A stretch of 64,000 bases of DNA from NCBI GenBank assembly GCA_024235935.1, contig JACKLL010000005.1, positions 62,001 through 126,000 of the forward strand, written 5' to 3'. Origin of the DNA: Rhodoferax sp. (GTDB lineage Bacteria > Pseudomonadota > Gammaproteobacteria > Burkholderiales > Burkholderiaceae_C). This document shows, one piece after another, positions 42,142-50,497 of this stretch. The notes beneath the pieces are model-generated. The model was not told the origin of the DNA. It was given only the letters and a program-made list of their open reading frames with translations, and did no database searches. Made by a program: the position numbers and the translations under genes. The number at the start of each line of letters is the position of its first letter. Positions within the stretch are counted from its first letter, which is position 1.

Positions 42142-43514
42142 CTGCGTGCCGTGCGCAGCAGGCCGGACCAGGTGCCGAAGTCGGTGTCGCCGGCCGCCAT
42201 GCCCAGCGTGGCCTCCAGCACCTGTGCGGCATGCGCCTTCGGCCAGACCCGCCCGGTCAGGTCCAGGAACTTGTCGCGCAGGTCGGCACGGCTGTAGGGC
42301 AGGGCGTCGTCGCCCCGGTTGACGCCTACCTCGCCCTGCAGGGTGCTGCCGTCGCTGAGCGTGATCGACACCCGTGCCGGACGCTCCAGGGGCAGGCGGT
42401 GGGTCATTTGCGGGTCTTCCCGTACCGAGACGCGGCCTGCCAATTCCAGCACCCGGGGATCCCGGACCGCGTCCCAGCTGAAGCTCGCCAGCGCGCTGCT
42501 GCCGTTGACAATGCGGGTGGCCACCGCGAAAGGTACCGAGAACCTGGCTGCCAGGGTGTTGCGCGGCGCCGGGTCGTCGAGTTCCGCCGCGTAGGCATAG
42601 CTGTCCACCACGATGTGGCGGATCGCGTGGGGCGCCGGCAAGGGGCCGCGTGCGGCGATCTGGTCGATGGCGTCCAGCGTGCCGTGGTTGAAGCGGCAGC
42701 AGGAATGCAGCTTGAAGTAATTCTGTGTCAGATGCCAGAGCGTGCCCAGTTCGCGCAGCATCTCCGCGGGGTCGAACTGTTCGGACACGATGCTGCCCAT
42801 CAGCGACGCCACACCGTCCTGTTCGCCGGTGAAACCGGACTCCGCCAGTTGCAGTGCCAGCACGCCGTTGCGGTTGCTCAGGCCGGTGTAGACGTTGCGC
42901 ACCAGGCCCCCCTCGAGCATCGTGCGCTTGGACGTGGCTGTCGTCATGGATGCGCCGATATTGATGGTCTCCTGCATGGCTGAGGCATCGAGACCTGCCA
43001 GCCGGGCGCACGCCGCCGCAGCACCGATCGTGCCCCAGGTGCCGTGCGGATGCATGCTGGCGCGCAGCCGCGATGCTGCCCCGATGCGCGAGCCCACCTC
43101 ATAGCCCGCGACGATGGCTGAAAGAAAGAGCGGGGCGTCGCCGCCGCGCGCTTCGCACAAGGCCAGCGCGGCGGGGATCACGTGCATCGCCGGGTGCCCA
43201 CGCGAGAAACGGTTGCCTTCGTCCATCTCCAGAAAGGTGCCGGCCGTTCCGTTGAGCAACGCGGCGACATCGGCACTGGTGCCGCGGTCGCGGCCCGGCA
43301 AGGAATGGGTGCCGTGGCCCAGCACGGTGGAGCCGCCGCGGCCGCTGCCCGCAAGTTTTCCGGACAGCGCCTGCATCTCGGGTTCGGCCGAACCGCCGAC
43401 GATGGCGGCAATGCTGTCGGCCAGAATCCAGCCGGTTTGTTCGCGCACTGCGCCGGGCAAATCGGTGAAGCGCACGCTGGCGGCAAACCGGCTCAGCTGT
43501 TCAAGGGGTTTCAT
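42138..43514 (-). CDS. MmgE/PrpD-family protein
   Basis: A 458-residue protein of the MmgE/PrpD (2-methylcitrate dehydratase, cis-aconitate decarboxylase, iminodisuccinate epimerase) family. Features: GGSAEPEMQALSGKL, DVAALLNGTAGTFLEMDEGN, HPAMHVIPAALALCEARG, HPHGTWGTIGAAAACARLAG and KLHSCCRFNHGTLDAI. It lacks no obvious block of the family. ATG at 43514 is preferred; its first 14 bases overlap the preceding PuuE-like gene, indicating a two-gene operon. A dehydratase, epimerase or decarboxylase acting on a polycarboxylate made from an imide is a reasonable inference. Confidence 0.88.
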   Translation of the reverse strand: MKPLEQLSRFAASVRFTDLPGAVREQTGWILADSIAAIVGGSAEPEMQALSGKLAGSGRGGSTVLGHGTHSLPGRDRGTSADVAALLNGTAGTFLEMDEGNRFSRGHPAMHVIPAALALCEARGGDAPLFLSAIVAGYEVGSRIGAASRLRASMHPHGTWGTIGAAAACARLAGLDASAMQETINIGASMTTATSKRTMLEGGLVRNVYTGLSNRNGVLALQLAESGFTGEQDGVASLMGSIVSEQFDPAEMLRELGTLWHLTQNYFKLHSCCRFNHGTLDAIDQIAARGPLPAPHAIRHIVVDSYAYAAELDDPAPRNTLAARFSVPFAVATRIVNGSSALASFSWDAVRDPRVLELAGRVSVREDPQMTHRLPLERPARVSITLSDGSTLQGEVGVNRGDDALPYSRADLRDKFLDLTGRVWPKAHAAQVLEATLGMAAGDTDFGTWSGLLRTARS

Positions 43515-44400
43515 CGGGTGGGTCTCCAGTGATCGAGGCATGGATGGCGTGGGGCGTGGTCCAGTGCACATCGCCGGGGGCACGCAGCTCGCGCAGCAGG
43601 CCGCGCAGTGCCGCGATCCGGCTGGGCATGCCGCACAGCCAGGGATGCAGGGCCAAGCCGAACACGGCGCCACGCGCATGCGCAGCGCACTCGGCGCGCA
43701 GCCGCATGAACGCCTGAAGTGCCAGCTGCGCATGCGCGCGCGGCTCCACGGTGCGCAACCACTGGCACTGGACGTCGTCCCATTCCGAGGCGAGCGGAAT
43801 GGCCAGCAGTGGCGGTGCGGTGTGCAACCAGTAGGGCTGGTCGTCGTTGCACCAGTCGAGCGTGAAGCGGATGCCGGCCTGCGCCAGCAGCCTCGGCGTT
43901 TCCGGCGTGGTGCCCCAGTCCTGGCTCAGCCATCCGATGGGCCGCTGGCCGGTCAGCGTCGCCAGCGTGGCGACCGCGTCCTGGATGTGCCGGGCCTGTT
44001 CTTCGACGGGCATGCGCGCATGCATCATGCGGCTTGCCGACTGGCCATGGGCAATCCATTCGCAGCCCCATTGGCGGAATTGCTTCACCAGTTCAGGCAG
44101 GCGCTGCACGGCCATCGCATTGGCGGCAATCACCGGCCGGATGCCGGCGTGTTGCAGTGCATCGATGACGCGGAAGATGCCGACGCGCAGGCCGTATTCG
44201 CGCTGCGACCAGCTGCGGTAGTCAGGCGTGAAACTGCCGAACTCACCGACCATGCGCGGGTCGCGCAGCGCGTCCGCGGGGGCCTGCAGCTCCCAGTGCT
44301 CGAGGAACAGCACGGCGAAGGCCGACAGACCGCCGCGCAGTGCCGGCCCGCCCGCCGGGCGCAGCGGCAGCGCCGAGTATGCATACAGGCCATGGTCCAT
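43501..44400 (-). CDS. PuuE/NodB-fold hydrolase, divergent copy 4
   Basis: A 299-residue relative of the proteins in the 25-29 kb cluster, closest in motif to copy 2: SQREYGLRVGIFRVIDAL, CEWIAHGQSASRMMHARM, GWLSQDWGTTPETPRLLAQA, LDWCNDDQPYWL and LALHPWLCGMPSRI. The RWPNGARVA strand near the N-terminus is replaced by ALRGGLSAFAVLFLEHWEL, so it is N-terminally divergent. It is divergent from the Liv-type operon, and the shared operator lies between the two starts, so both may be under one regulator. Confidence 0.8.
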   Translation of the reverse strand: MDHGLYAYSALPLRPAGGPALRGGLSAFAVLFLEHWELQAPADALRDPRMVGEFGSFTPDYRSWSQREYGLRVGIFRVIDALQHAGIRPVIAANAMAVQRLPELVKQFRQWGCEWIAHGQSASRMMHARMPVEEQARHIQDAVATLATLTGQRPIGWLSQDWGTTPETPRLLAQAGIRFTLDWCNDDQPYWLHTAPPLLAIPLASEWDDVQCQWLRTVEPRAHAQLALQAFMRLRAECAAHARGAVFGLALHPWLCGMPSRIAALRGLLRELRAPGDVHWTTPHAIHASITGDPPDETP

Positions 44401-44460
44401 GTCAGTTGTTCAAGACGCTGCGCGCCACCCGGGAACCATGAACGTTTGACTGGCCGCTGA

Positions 44461-44527
44461 GCAGGCCTGTTCGGGCCCCCGTGGAACTGGCTCTGCCAGG
44501 CCGCAGGGGGCGCCCCCCAGTGGGGGG
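44461..44527 (-). repeat. GC-rich hairpin element, possible dispersed intergenic repeat
   Basis: On the reverse strand it reads CCCCCC-ACT-GGGGGG, then GCGCCCCCTGCGGCCTGGCA, GAGCCAGTTCCACGGGGGCC. I recall similar intergenic elements in Comamonadaceae genomes, but only one copy is in this window, so calling it a repeat is based on recollection, not on evidence here. The CCCCCC/GGGGGG stem is 44513-44527. Confidence 0.4.
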
Positions 44528-44618
44528 TTCGGACGGTCGACACGCAGTGCGATCGTACAGACAGGGGGCGTCTCTCATCCAGGCTCCCAAATATTTTTGA
44601 CATCGGGTTTTGCCGGTG

Positions 44619-44647
44619 TTGACTTGCCGGCGGCTTGCGTGCATAGT
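44619..44647 (+). promoter_or_regulatory. Sigma-70-type promoter of the Liv-type catabolic operon
   Basis: TTGACT (44619-44624), 17 bases, CATAGT (44642-44647). The expected start, about 44654, coincides with the left edge of the operator, which suits a repressor. Confidence 0.6.
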
Positions 44648-44654
44648 CTAGTCC

Positions 44655-44678
44655 AATTGTTCTATCAATGGAACAATT
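44655..44678 (+). promoter_or_regulatory. 24-bp operator, copy 2 (perfect 8-8-8 palindrome)
   Basis: Left arm AATTGTTC, spacer TATCAATG, right arm GAACAATT; the arms pair at all eight positions. It differs from copy 1 (24888-24911) at one arm base and four spacer bases. It begins at the predicted transcription start and ends 39 bases before the binding-protein gene. The UTRA-type GntR regulator encoded at 51901-52695 in the same operon is the leading candidate ligand-responsive repressor. Confidence 0.78.
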
Positions 44679-44717
44679 CTTCTTCCTTCACTGCGTTCAA
44701 CCACTGCGAGGCCCCCT

Positions 44718-45935
44718 ATGAATACCCATCGTCCTCTTTCGCGTCGTTTGATCCTCCAGGCTGGCGCCGCAAGCGCCGTGCTTGGCGCTCCCGGACTGTT
44801 GCTGGCCCAGCCGGCACCGGTCAAGGTGGGTCTCGTGCATCCGGTCAGCGGCGGCCTGGCCTATAGCGGCGGTCAGTCGCGCATGGGCGCCATGATGGCG
44901 ATCGACGAGATCAACGCCGCCGGTGGTATCAAGTCCATGGGCGGCGCCAAGCTGCAGGGCCTGCTCGGTGACTCGCAGTCTCGCCCGGAGATCGGTGTCA
45001 GTGAGGTCGAGCGCATGCAGCAGGAGGGTGTTTCCGCCTACCTGGGTTGCTTTGCCAGCGGCATCGCCCTGCCAGCCACACAGGCCGCAGCCAAGTACAA
45101 CACGCCGTTCCTGATCGACGTCGGAGCATCCGACCTGATCGTCAACCGCGGTCTGAAGAACGTGTTCCGTCTCAAGCCCGGCTTCGGCAAGTGCGTCGAC
45201 GACGCCATCGTGGCGCTGGGCGAGATCAACAAGGGGGCCAACAGCGTCGCCAAGACGGCGGTTCTGGTGCACGAGGAGTCGGAATTCGGTACCGGAACGG
45301 CCAAGCTGCTGGCCGGCAAGCTGCCCAGCGTCGGCATCGAGGTGCTCGAGACCATCAAGCATGCCAACCCGACGCGCGACTTCTCCAACGTGGCGCTGCG
45401 CATCAAGGGTCTGAAGCCCGATATCGTGATCATGAGCAACTACCAGAACGAGTACGTGCTGCTGGCCCGTACGCTGATGCAGCAGAAGGTCGACGTGGCC
45501 GCGATGTTCAGCGTGCTCGGTGGTGGCTTCAACTTCAAGCTGGTCAAGGAACAGCCCGATGTGGCCCAGTACATGATGGACTTCAACCACTGGTACAACC
45601 CCAAGAACGCAAAAGCCGCGGCCATGCGCAAGCAGGTCGAAGCCAAGGGCGGGCTGTTCACGTTCGAGGTCTACCTGTCGTACAACGCCATCATGTTGTA
45701 TGCCGACGCATTGCAGCGCGCCGGAACGGCCGACAAGGAAAAGGCCATCGCGGCGCTGGCGTCCAGCACCTGGTTCCCGGAGATCATGCCCTACGGTCCG
45801 ACCAGGTTCGTCAATGGCCAGAACGAAGGCGGCCGTGGTGCGCTGCTGCAGGCGTCCAAGACCGACATCGATGTGGTCTGGCCCGGCGAGTTCGCGTCTG
45901 CCAAGCCGACCTTCCCGCGGCCGAAGATGAGCTGA
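44718..45935 (+). CDS. Branched-chain amino-acid-type ABC substrate-binding protein (LivK/AmiC class)
   Basis: A 405-residue periplasmic receptor of Peripla_BP_6 type. The signal has a twin-arginine motif (SRRLILQAGAASAVLGA, cleavage near LLAQ-PA). Mature motifs: VKVGLVHPVSGGLAYSGGQS, AMMAIDEINAAGGIKSMGGA, YLGCFASGIALPATQAA and YNAIMLYADALQRAGT. Relatives bind amino acids, amides, urea or aromatic acids, so the ligand is open; the downstream enzymes suggest a carboxylate or imide. It is the first gene of a long operon controlled by the shared operator. Confidence 0.9.
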   Translation: MNTHRPLSRRLILQAGAASAVLGAPGLLLAQPAPVKVGLVHPVSGGLAYSGGQSRMGAMMAIDEINAAGGIKSMGGAKLQGLLGDSQSRPEIGVSEVERMQQEGVSAYLGCFASGIALPATQAAAKYNTPFLIDVGASDLIVNRGLKNVFRLKPGFGKCVDDAIVALGEINKGANSVAKTAVLVHEESEFGTGTAKLLAGKLPSVGIEVLETIKHANPTRDFSNVALRIKGLKPDIVIMSNYQNEYVLLARTLMQQKVDVAAMFSVLGGGFNFKLVKEQPDVAQYMMDFNHWYNPKNAKAAAMRKQVEAKGGLFTFEVYLSYNAIMLYADALQRAGTADKEKAIAALASSTWFPEIMPYGPTRFVNGQNEGGRGALLQASKTDIDVVWPGEFASAKPTFPRPKMS

Positions 45936-45971
45936 TCCTCGCCGGTCTGCTGCTTCTCAAACCGTGCGTGT

Positions 45972-45990
45972 GCCGGGCTTGCTGCCCGGC
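45972..45990 (+). other. Intercistronic hairpin after the binding-protein gene
   Basis: GCCGGGC, TTGCT, GCCCGGC, a perfect 7-bp stem between the binding-protein and LivH genes. No T run. As with the hairpin after choX, a role in keeping receptor mRNA abundant is likely but inferred. Confidence 0.55.
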
Positions 45991-46016
45991 CGCGCCGTGC
46001 CTATCGGGAGTCATCC

Positions 46017-46886
46017 TTGGATTCGACCATCATTGCGTCGGCGGCCATCAACGGGCTGCTGCTCGGCGGCATCTACACGCTCGTTGCCTGTGGCCTGACA
46101 CTGATCTACGGTGTCCTGCACATCATCAACTTCGCCCATGGCAGCATGCTCATGCTGGCGATGTTCGGGGTGTATTACCTCCTGACCCTGCTGGGCATCG
46201 ATCCCTATCTGTCGATGTTCATCATGGTGCCGGCGATGTATGTCCTTGGCTACCTGCTGTACAAGGGCCTGATCGGACGCCTGTCCAGCGGCAAGGACGA
46301 GAACATCCTGCTGGTCACGCTGGGCCTGTCGATCCTGATTGAAAACCTGGCGCTGATGTTCTTCAAGGGCGACTCGCGCACCATTCTGGTTTCCTACTCC
46401 GACCGCATGATCGAACTCGGCCCGACGCTGGTGCCTCTGCCCAAGCTGATCTCCTTTGTGGTCGCCATGGTGCTGTGCGCACTGCTCGGACTGTTCATGC
46501 AGCGCACCGACACCGGACGCGCGATCCGCGCCGTGGCCAAGGAGCGGGTCGGCGCCCGGCTGGTGGGCATCGATGTCGACCGCATCTTTGCAATTTCCTA
46601 TGGCATTGGCCTGGCGACGCTCGGTGCAGCGGCCAGCCTGATGATGCCCATCTTCTATGTCTCGCCCACGGTGGGCCATGTGTTCGTGCTGGTGGCCTTC
46701 ACGGTGGTCGTGCTGGGCGGCATGGGCAGCTTTCTGGGTGCCATCGTCGGCGGGCTGATCATCGGCCTGACGGAGTCCTTTGGTGGCTTGTACCTGGGCG
46801 AGAGCCTGGGCCAGATCGGCATCTCGCTGATCTTCATCCTGATCCTGCTGTTCCGGCCGTCCGGCCTTTTTGGAGCGCGGCAATGA
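46017..46886 (+). CDS. Branched-chain-type ABC permease LivH
   Basis: A 289-residue permease of the LivH class with eight or so membrane helices; motifs LLLGGIYTLVACGLTLIYGV, IINFAHGSMLMLAMFGVYY, AVAKERVGARLVGIDVDRI and VVLGGMGSFLGAIVGGLIIG. The start is TTG at 46017, seven bases after GGGAG; no ATG in the frame fits the family N-terminus. Its stop overlaps the ATG of a 14-codon ORF that leads into the LivM gene. Confidence 0.9.
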   Translation: MDSTIIASAAINGLLLGGIYTLVACGLTLIYGVLHIINFAHGSMLMLAMFGVYYLLTLLGIDPYLSMFIMVPAMYVLGYLLYKGLIGRLSSGKDENILLVTLGLSILIENLALMFFKGDSRTILVSYSDRMIELGPTLVPLPKLISFVVAMVLCALLGLFMQRTDTGRAIRAVAKERVGARLVGIDVDRIFAISYGIGLATLGAAASLMMPIFYVSPTVGHVFVLVAFTVVVLGGMGSFLGAIVGGLIIGLTESFGGLYLGESLGQIGISLIFILILLFRPSGLFGARQ

Positions 46887-46927
46887 ACCCCCATCCCGTA
46901 TTGCGCAGCGCCGAGGTCATCCCATGA
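46883..46927 (+). CDS. Very short candidate ORF (14 aa) bridging LivH and LivM genes
   Basis: ATGA overlap with the LivH stop at the beginning and ATGA overlap with the LivM start at the end; encodes MNPHPVLRSAEVIP. It occupies a bridging position like that of the two 20-codon ORFs in the other ABC operons and shares the octamer TGCGCAGC with copy 2, but overall identity is low. GAGG within it can act as ribosome site for LivM. Could be chance. Confidence 0.3.
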   Translation: MNPHPVLRSAEVIP

Positions 46928-47958
46928 GCACCGACGCAGCCAAATCCCAGCCTGCGCAGCGCGAAGCCACCGCCCGGCCGGCGCCGCGCTCCGAATTGTT
47001 GCCACTGCCCTGGAAGCTGCACCTCACGGTGCTGCTGATCGCGCTGGTCTATCCCTTCGTGTTCCCGTCCAGCTTCATGCTGAACTTCGGTGTGCTGGCA
47101 CTGTTCTATGCGTTCATCGGCCAGTCCTGGAACATCGCGGGCGGCTTTGCCGGCCAGTTGTCGTTCGGCCATGTCGCCTTCTTCGGCGTCGGGGCCTATG
47201 CGGCCACCATTGCGCAGATGCGCTTCGGCTTCTCGCCCTGGCTGGGACTGCCGATCGCGGCGCTGGCCGGTGCGCTGGTAGGCGGCATCATCGGCGTGCT
47301 GTCGTTCCGGGCCGGTCTCAAGGGCTCGTACTTCGCGCTGATCACGCTGGCGTTTGCCGAGGTGCTGCGTATCGTCAGCAATTCGGTCAGCATCACCGGT
47401 GGCGGTCTGGGCATGCTGATTCCGATGAAGCCTGGCGCCGTCAATCTGCAGTTTGCCGAACGCAGCGGCTTCTACTTCCTGATCCTGGTGCTGGTGGCGA
47501 TCTCGATCGCGCTGGCCGAATGGCTGCGCCGCTCGAAGTTCGGTGCGCAGCTGGCGGCGATCCGGGAGAACGAGGACGCCGCCAAGGCGCTGGGCATCAA
47601 CGTGTTCCGCGAGAAGGTCAAGGTGATGCTGCTGTCGGGTGCGATCGGCGGCGTCGGCGGCTGCTTCTTTGCGCAGTATTTTCTGTATATCGATCCGCTG
47701 ATCGCCTTCGGGGTCGACAAGTCGGTCGAGATGCTGCTGGTCAGCATGATCGGCGGTGCCGGCACGGTCTACGGCCCGATGGTCGGTGCCTTGCTGCTGG
47801 CGCTGGTCAGCGACGGGACCCGGGCGCTGACGCAGATCCAGGGCTTGTCGCTGGTGCTGTACGGCGCCTTGCTGGTGATCATCATCGCCTACCTGCCCAA
47901 TGGCCTGATCGACCTGTTTGCGCGTATCAAGGCGCGGTTTTCCAAGGGACGCAACTGA
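46924..47958 (+). CDS. Branched-chain-type ABC permease LivM
   Basis: A 344-residue LivM-class permease. A hydrophilic N-terminal tail of about 30 residues precedes the membrane part. Motifs: GQSWNIAGGFAGQLSFGHVA, FFGVGAYAAT, AAIRENEDAAKALGINVFRE (coupling loop) and MIGGAGTVYGPMVGALLLAL. The start at 46924 overlaps the short ORF. Its stop shares a base with the LivG start (TGATG). Confidence 0.92.
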   Translation: MSTDAAKSQPAQREATARPAPRSELLPLPWKLHLTVLLIALVYPFVFPSSFMLNFGVLALFYAFIGQSWNIAGGFAGQLSFGHVAFFGVGAYAATIAQMRFGFSPWLGLPIAALAGALVGGIIGVLSFRAGLKGSYFALITLAFAEVLRIVSNSVSITGGGLGMLIPMKPGAVNLQFAERSGFYFLILVLVAISIALAEWLRRSKFGAQLAAIRENEDAAKALGINVFREKVKVMLLSGAIGGVGGCFFAQYFLYIDPLIAFGVDKSVEMLLVSMIGGAGTVYGPMVGALLLALVSDGTRALTQIQGLSLVLYGALLVIIIAYLPNGLIDLFARIKARFSKGRN

Positions 47959-48707
47959 TGCTCAAGGTACGTGGACTGACCAAGATCTTCGGCGGCCTGC
48001 GCGCCGTCGACGATGCCTCGCTGGACGTCGCGCAGGGCAGCATCGTGGCGCTGATCGGCCCCAACGGCGCCGGCAAGACGACCCTGTTCTCGTGCATCTC
48101 CGGCTTCCAGCCGGTCAACGCCGGACGGGTGGAACTGCTGGGCCAGGACATCACCGGCATGCCGGTGCACAGGATTGCCCGCATGGGCATGGTGCGCACC
48201 TTCCAGATCACGCAGCCGTTTGCCAAGCTGTCGGTGCACGAGAACATTGCCGTCGGTGCCTACCAGCGCTACAGCAACCGGGCACAGGCCTGGGAGCAGG
48301 CGCGGGCGGTGGCCGAGCAGGTGGGCATGGGCCATCAGCTCGAACAGCCAGCGTCGTCGCTGACCGTGGCCGGCCGCAAGCGGCTGGAGCTGGCGCGCAC
48401 GCTGGCCACCGAGCCGCGCCTGCTGCTGCTCGACGAGGTCATGGCCGGGCTCAACCCGTCCGAGATCCTGGAGATCATCGCCATCATCCAGAAGATTCGT
48501 GCCAGTGGCGTGACCGTGCTGCTGATCGAGCACGTGATGCATGCGGTGATGAGCCTGTCCGAACACATCTACGTGTTGTCCTATGGCAAGATCATCGCCG
48601 AGGGCGCGCCACAGGAGATCGTCAACAACACCGCCGTCATCGAGGCCTATCTGGGCCGCGGCGCAGCCAAGGCGCTGGCACCGGAGCAGGAGGCCAGCCA
48701 TGCTTGA
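47958..48707 (+). CDS. Branched-chain-type ABC ATPase LivG
   Basis: A 249-residue ATPase: Walker A GPNGAGKTT, LivG-type MGMVRTFQITQPFAKLSVHE, signature variant SLTVAGRKRLELARTLA (SG replaced by AG within TVAGRK), Walker B LLLLDEVMAGLNPSE with Val after DE in place of the usual Pro, and switch His in IEHVMHAVMS. Such variation is known in the LivG class. Overlaps the LivF gene by eight bases. Confidence 0.92.
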   Translation: MLKVRGLTKIFGGLRAVDDASLDVAQGSIVALIGPNGAGKTTLFSCISGFQPVNAGRVELLGQDITGMPVHRIARMGMVRTFQITQPFAKLSVHENIAVGAYQRYSNRAQAWEQARAVAEQVGMGHQLEQPASSLTVAGRKRLELARTLATEPRLLLLDEVMAGLNPSEILEIIAIIQKIRASGVTVLLIEHVMHAVMSLSEHIYVLSYGKIIAEGAPQEIVNNTAVIEAYLGRGAAKALAPEQEASHA

Positions 48708-49401
48708 GATCCGTGCATTGCATGCGGGTTATGGCAGCGTCGAGATCCTGCGCGGCATCGACCTGGACGTGGGGAAGGGCGAGATCGTCGCGGTGCTGGG
48801 CAGCAACGGTGTCGGCAAGTCGACGCTGAACAACAATATCTCCGCGCTGTACAAGCCCTTCTCCGGAACGATCCGGTTCAAGGGCCAGGATCTGGTCGGC
48901 CTGAGTTCGACCGAGATCGTCAAGCGCGGTGTGATCCATGTGCCCGAGGGGCGCCGGGTGTTTCCGAACCTCAACGTGCGCGAGAACCTGGAGCTGGGTT
49001 CGCTGGTCCGCGGCAAGCAGAACCGGGCCCGCAACATGGAGCGGGTGGTGGGTATCTTCCCGCGCCTGAAGGAGCGTTTTGCGCAGGCGGCCGGCACCTT
49101 GTCTGGCGGCGAGCAGCAGATGCTGGCGATCGGCCGGGGCCTGATGTCCGAGCCCGAGCTGCTGATCATGGACGAGCCGTCGCTGGGACTGTCGCCCCTG
49201 CTGGTCGAGGAGATGTTCGCACTGATCCAGACGATCAACCGCGAGGGCCTGGCGATCCTGCTGATGGAGCAGAACGCCGTGCAGACGCTGGCCATCTCGC
49301 ATCGCGGCTACATCATCGAGAACGGAATGGTGGCAATGCAGGGGCCTGCAGCCGAGCTGGCGCGCGATCCCGAGCTGCGGAAGAACTACCTGGGCCTGTG
49401 A
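48700..49401 (+). CDS. Branched-chain-type ABC ATPase LivF
   Basis: A 233-residue ATPase: Walker A GSNGVGKST, HVPEGRRVFPNLNVRENLEL, signature LSGGEQQMLAIGRGLM, Walker B LLIMDEPSLGLSPLL, and the C-terminal EQNAVQTLAISHRGYIIENG of LivF proteins. It completes the importer. The stop overlaps a GTG that could start the following dehydrogenase. Confidence 0.93.
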   Translation: MLEIRALHAGYGSVEILRGIDLDVGKGEIVAVLGSNGVGKSTLNNNISALYKPFSGTIRFKGQDLVGLSSTEIVKRGVIHVPEGRRVFPNLNVRENLELGSLVRGKQNRARNMERVVGIFPRLKERFAQAAGTLSGGEQQMLAIGRGLMSEPELLIMDEPSLGLSPLLVEEMFALIQTINREGLAILLMEQNAVQTLAISHRGYIIENGMVAMQGPAAELARDPELRKNYLGL

Positions 49402-49403
49402 CG

Positions 49404-50165
49404 ATGGCAACCGGCATTCCCCTGGAGATGGCGGGTCGCCATGTGCTGGTCACGGGGGCCGGGTCCGGGATCGGGCTGGCGACGGCGCAGGTGTTGCTGG
49501 CGCGGGGTGCCAGGGTCGCCGGGGTGGTGCAAAGCGCAGCCCAGGCCGAGCATCTGCAGGCCGTGGTGCCTCAGGTCGCCGTGCTGGAGCAGGACCTGCG
49601 CGACGACGCCGCCTGCGCCGCGCTGCCGGCGCGTGCCGCCCGGGCCATGGGCGGTCTGGACGGCCTGGCCTGCTGTGCCGGCATCTTCTACAAGAAGGGG
49701 TCCGATGACACCACCTTGCAGGAGTGGCGCCAGACGCTGGAGCTCAACCTGAACGCCACTTTTGTACTGACGCGCGCAGCGATTGCATGGATGCGCCAAT
49801 CGCCCGCGTCCGCCGGCAGCGTCGTCGTCGTCACGAGCCAGATCGGTCTGGTAGGGCATGCCCGCGGCGCGGCGTACGCGGCATCGAAGGCCGGCCTCAA
49901 TGGCATGGTCAAGTCGCTGGCGCTGGAGTGGGCGCAGGCCGGCATCCGTGTCAATGCGGTTGGCCCGGGACCGGTGCAGACCGACATGGTGGCGGCGGTG
50001 ATGGCCGATCCGGCTGCGCTGGCGGCAATGGAGCAGAGCATTCCGATGGGCCGACTGGGGCAGCCGCACGAAATCGGCGAACTGGTGAGCTTTCTTTTGT
50101 CCACGCGCGCCGCATTCATCACCGGACAGGTGGTCTGTGCCGATGGCGGGTTCACGGCGCGATGA
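49404..50165 (+). CDS. Short-chain dehydrogenase/reductase (SDR)
   Basis: A 253-residue classical SDR: cofactor loop VTGAGSGIGLATAQ, catalytic Ser (VVTSQIGLVGH), YxxxK (YAASKAGLNGMVKSLALEW) and the C-terminal VNAVGPGPVQTDM and FITGQVVCADGGF. NAG is replaced by CCAGIF, a tolerated change. ATG at 49404 is used; GTG at 49398 (overlapping the LivF stop) is an equally possible start. Likely oxidises or reduces a hydroxyl or keto group of the imported compound or of a pathway intermediate. Confidence 0.88.
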   Translation: MATGIPLEMAGRHVLVTGAGSGIGLATAQVLLARGARVAGVVQSAAQAEHLQAVVPQVAVLEQDLRDDAACAALPARAARAMGGLDGLACCAGIFYKKGSDDTTLQEWRQTLELNLNATFVLTRAAIAWMRQSPASAGSVVVVTSQIGLVGHARGAAYAASKAGLNGMVKSLALEWAQAGIRVNAVGPGPVQTDMVAAVMADPAALAAMEQSIPMGRLGQPHEIGELVSFLLSTRAAFITGQVVCADGGFTAR

Positions 50166-50497
50166 CGACCCCGACCAGCCCCGGCCCTGGCGGCGTACGG
50201 CTCGCGGATCTGGCGCAGGTGATCCGCAGCAAGAATGCCGGACCGACCCAGCTGACCATCGACATCTTTCTGAACGATGCGCAGGCCTACGCGCAGGCAA
50301 GCCAGAGCCCGGCGATGTCGTGCGCTGCGGTAGCGCGGCGTTACGGCATGGATCCGGCGCAGGTACAGCGCCATCTGATCCCCGGCATTCATGCGATCAA
50401 GTTCGTGCTGCCACGCCAGGTCGTGGCCGGCAGCCCGGGCGATGGCGATGTCTATGGCGCGCAGCAGCACGTGCCGATGCTGGAGGTCCGCCTGTGA
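50162..50497 (+). CDS. DUF4387 protein
   Basis: A 111-residue protein of DUF4387: LADLAQVIRSKNAGPTQLTI, DIFLNDAQAYAQASQS and KFVLPRQVVAGSPGDGDVYG are typical. It is regularly encoded next to an AtuA/DUF1446 protein, as here, and probably forms a complex with it. The biochemical role is not established. It begins inside the SDR stop (ATGA) and overlaps the next start (GTGA). Confidence 0.9.
   Translation: MTTPTSPGPGGVRLADLAQVIRSKNAGPTQLTIDIFLNDAQAYAQASQSPAMSCAAVARRYGMDPAQVQRHLIPGIHAIKFVLPRQVVAGSPGDGDVYGAQQHVPMLEVRL

Larger units (their letters stand above)
44401..44717. other. Divergent intergenic region with operator, promoter and GC-rich repeat
   Basis: This 317-base gap has no credible gene. 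From left to right it holds a GC-rich hairpin element (about 44461-44527), an AT-rich stretch ATATTTTTGACATC near 44591 and the promoter and operator of the forward operon. Confidence 0.6.
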
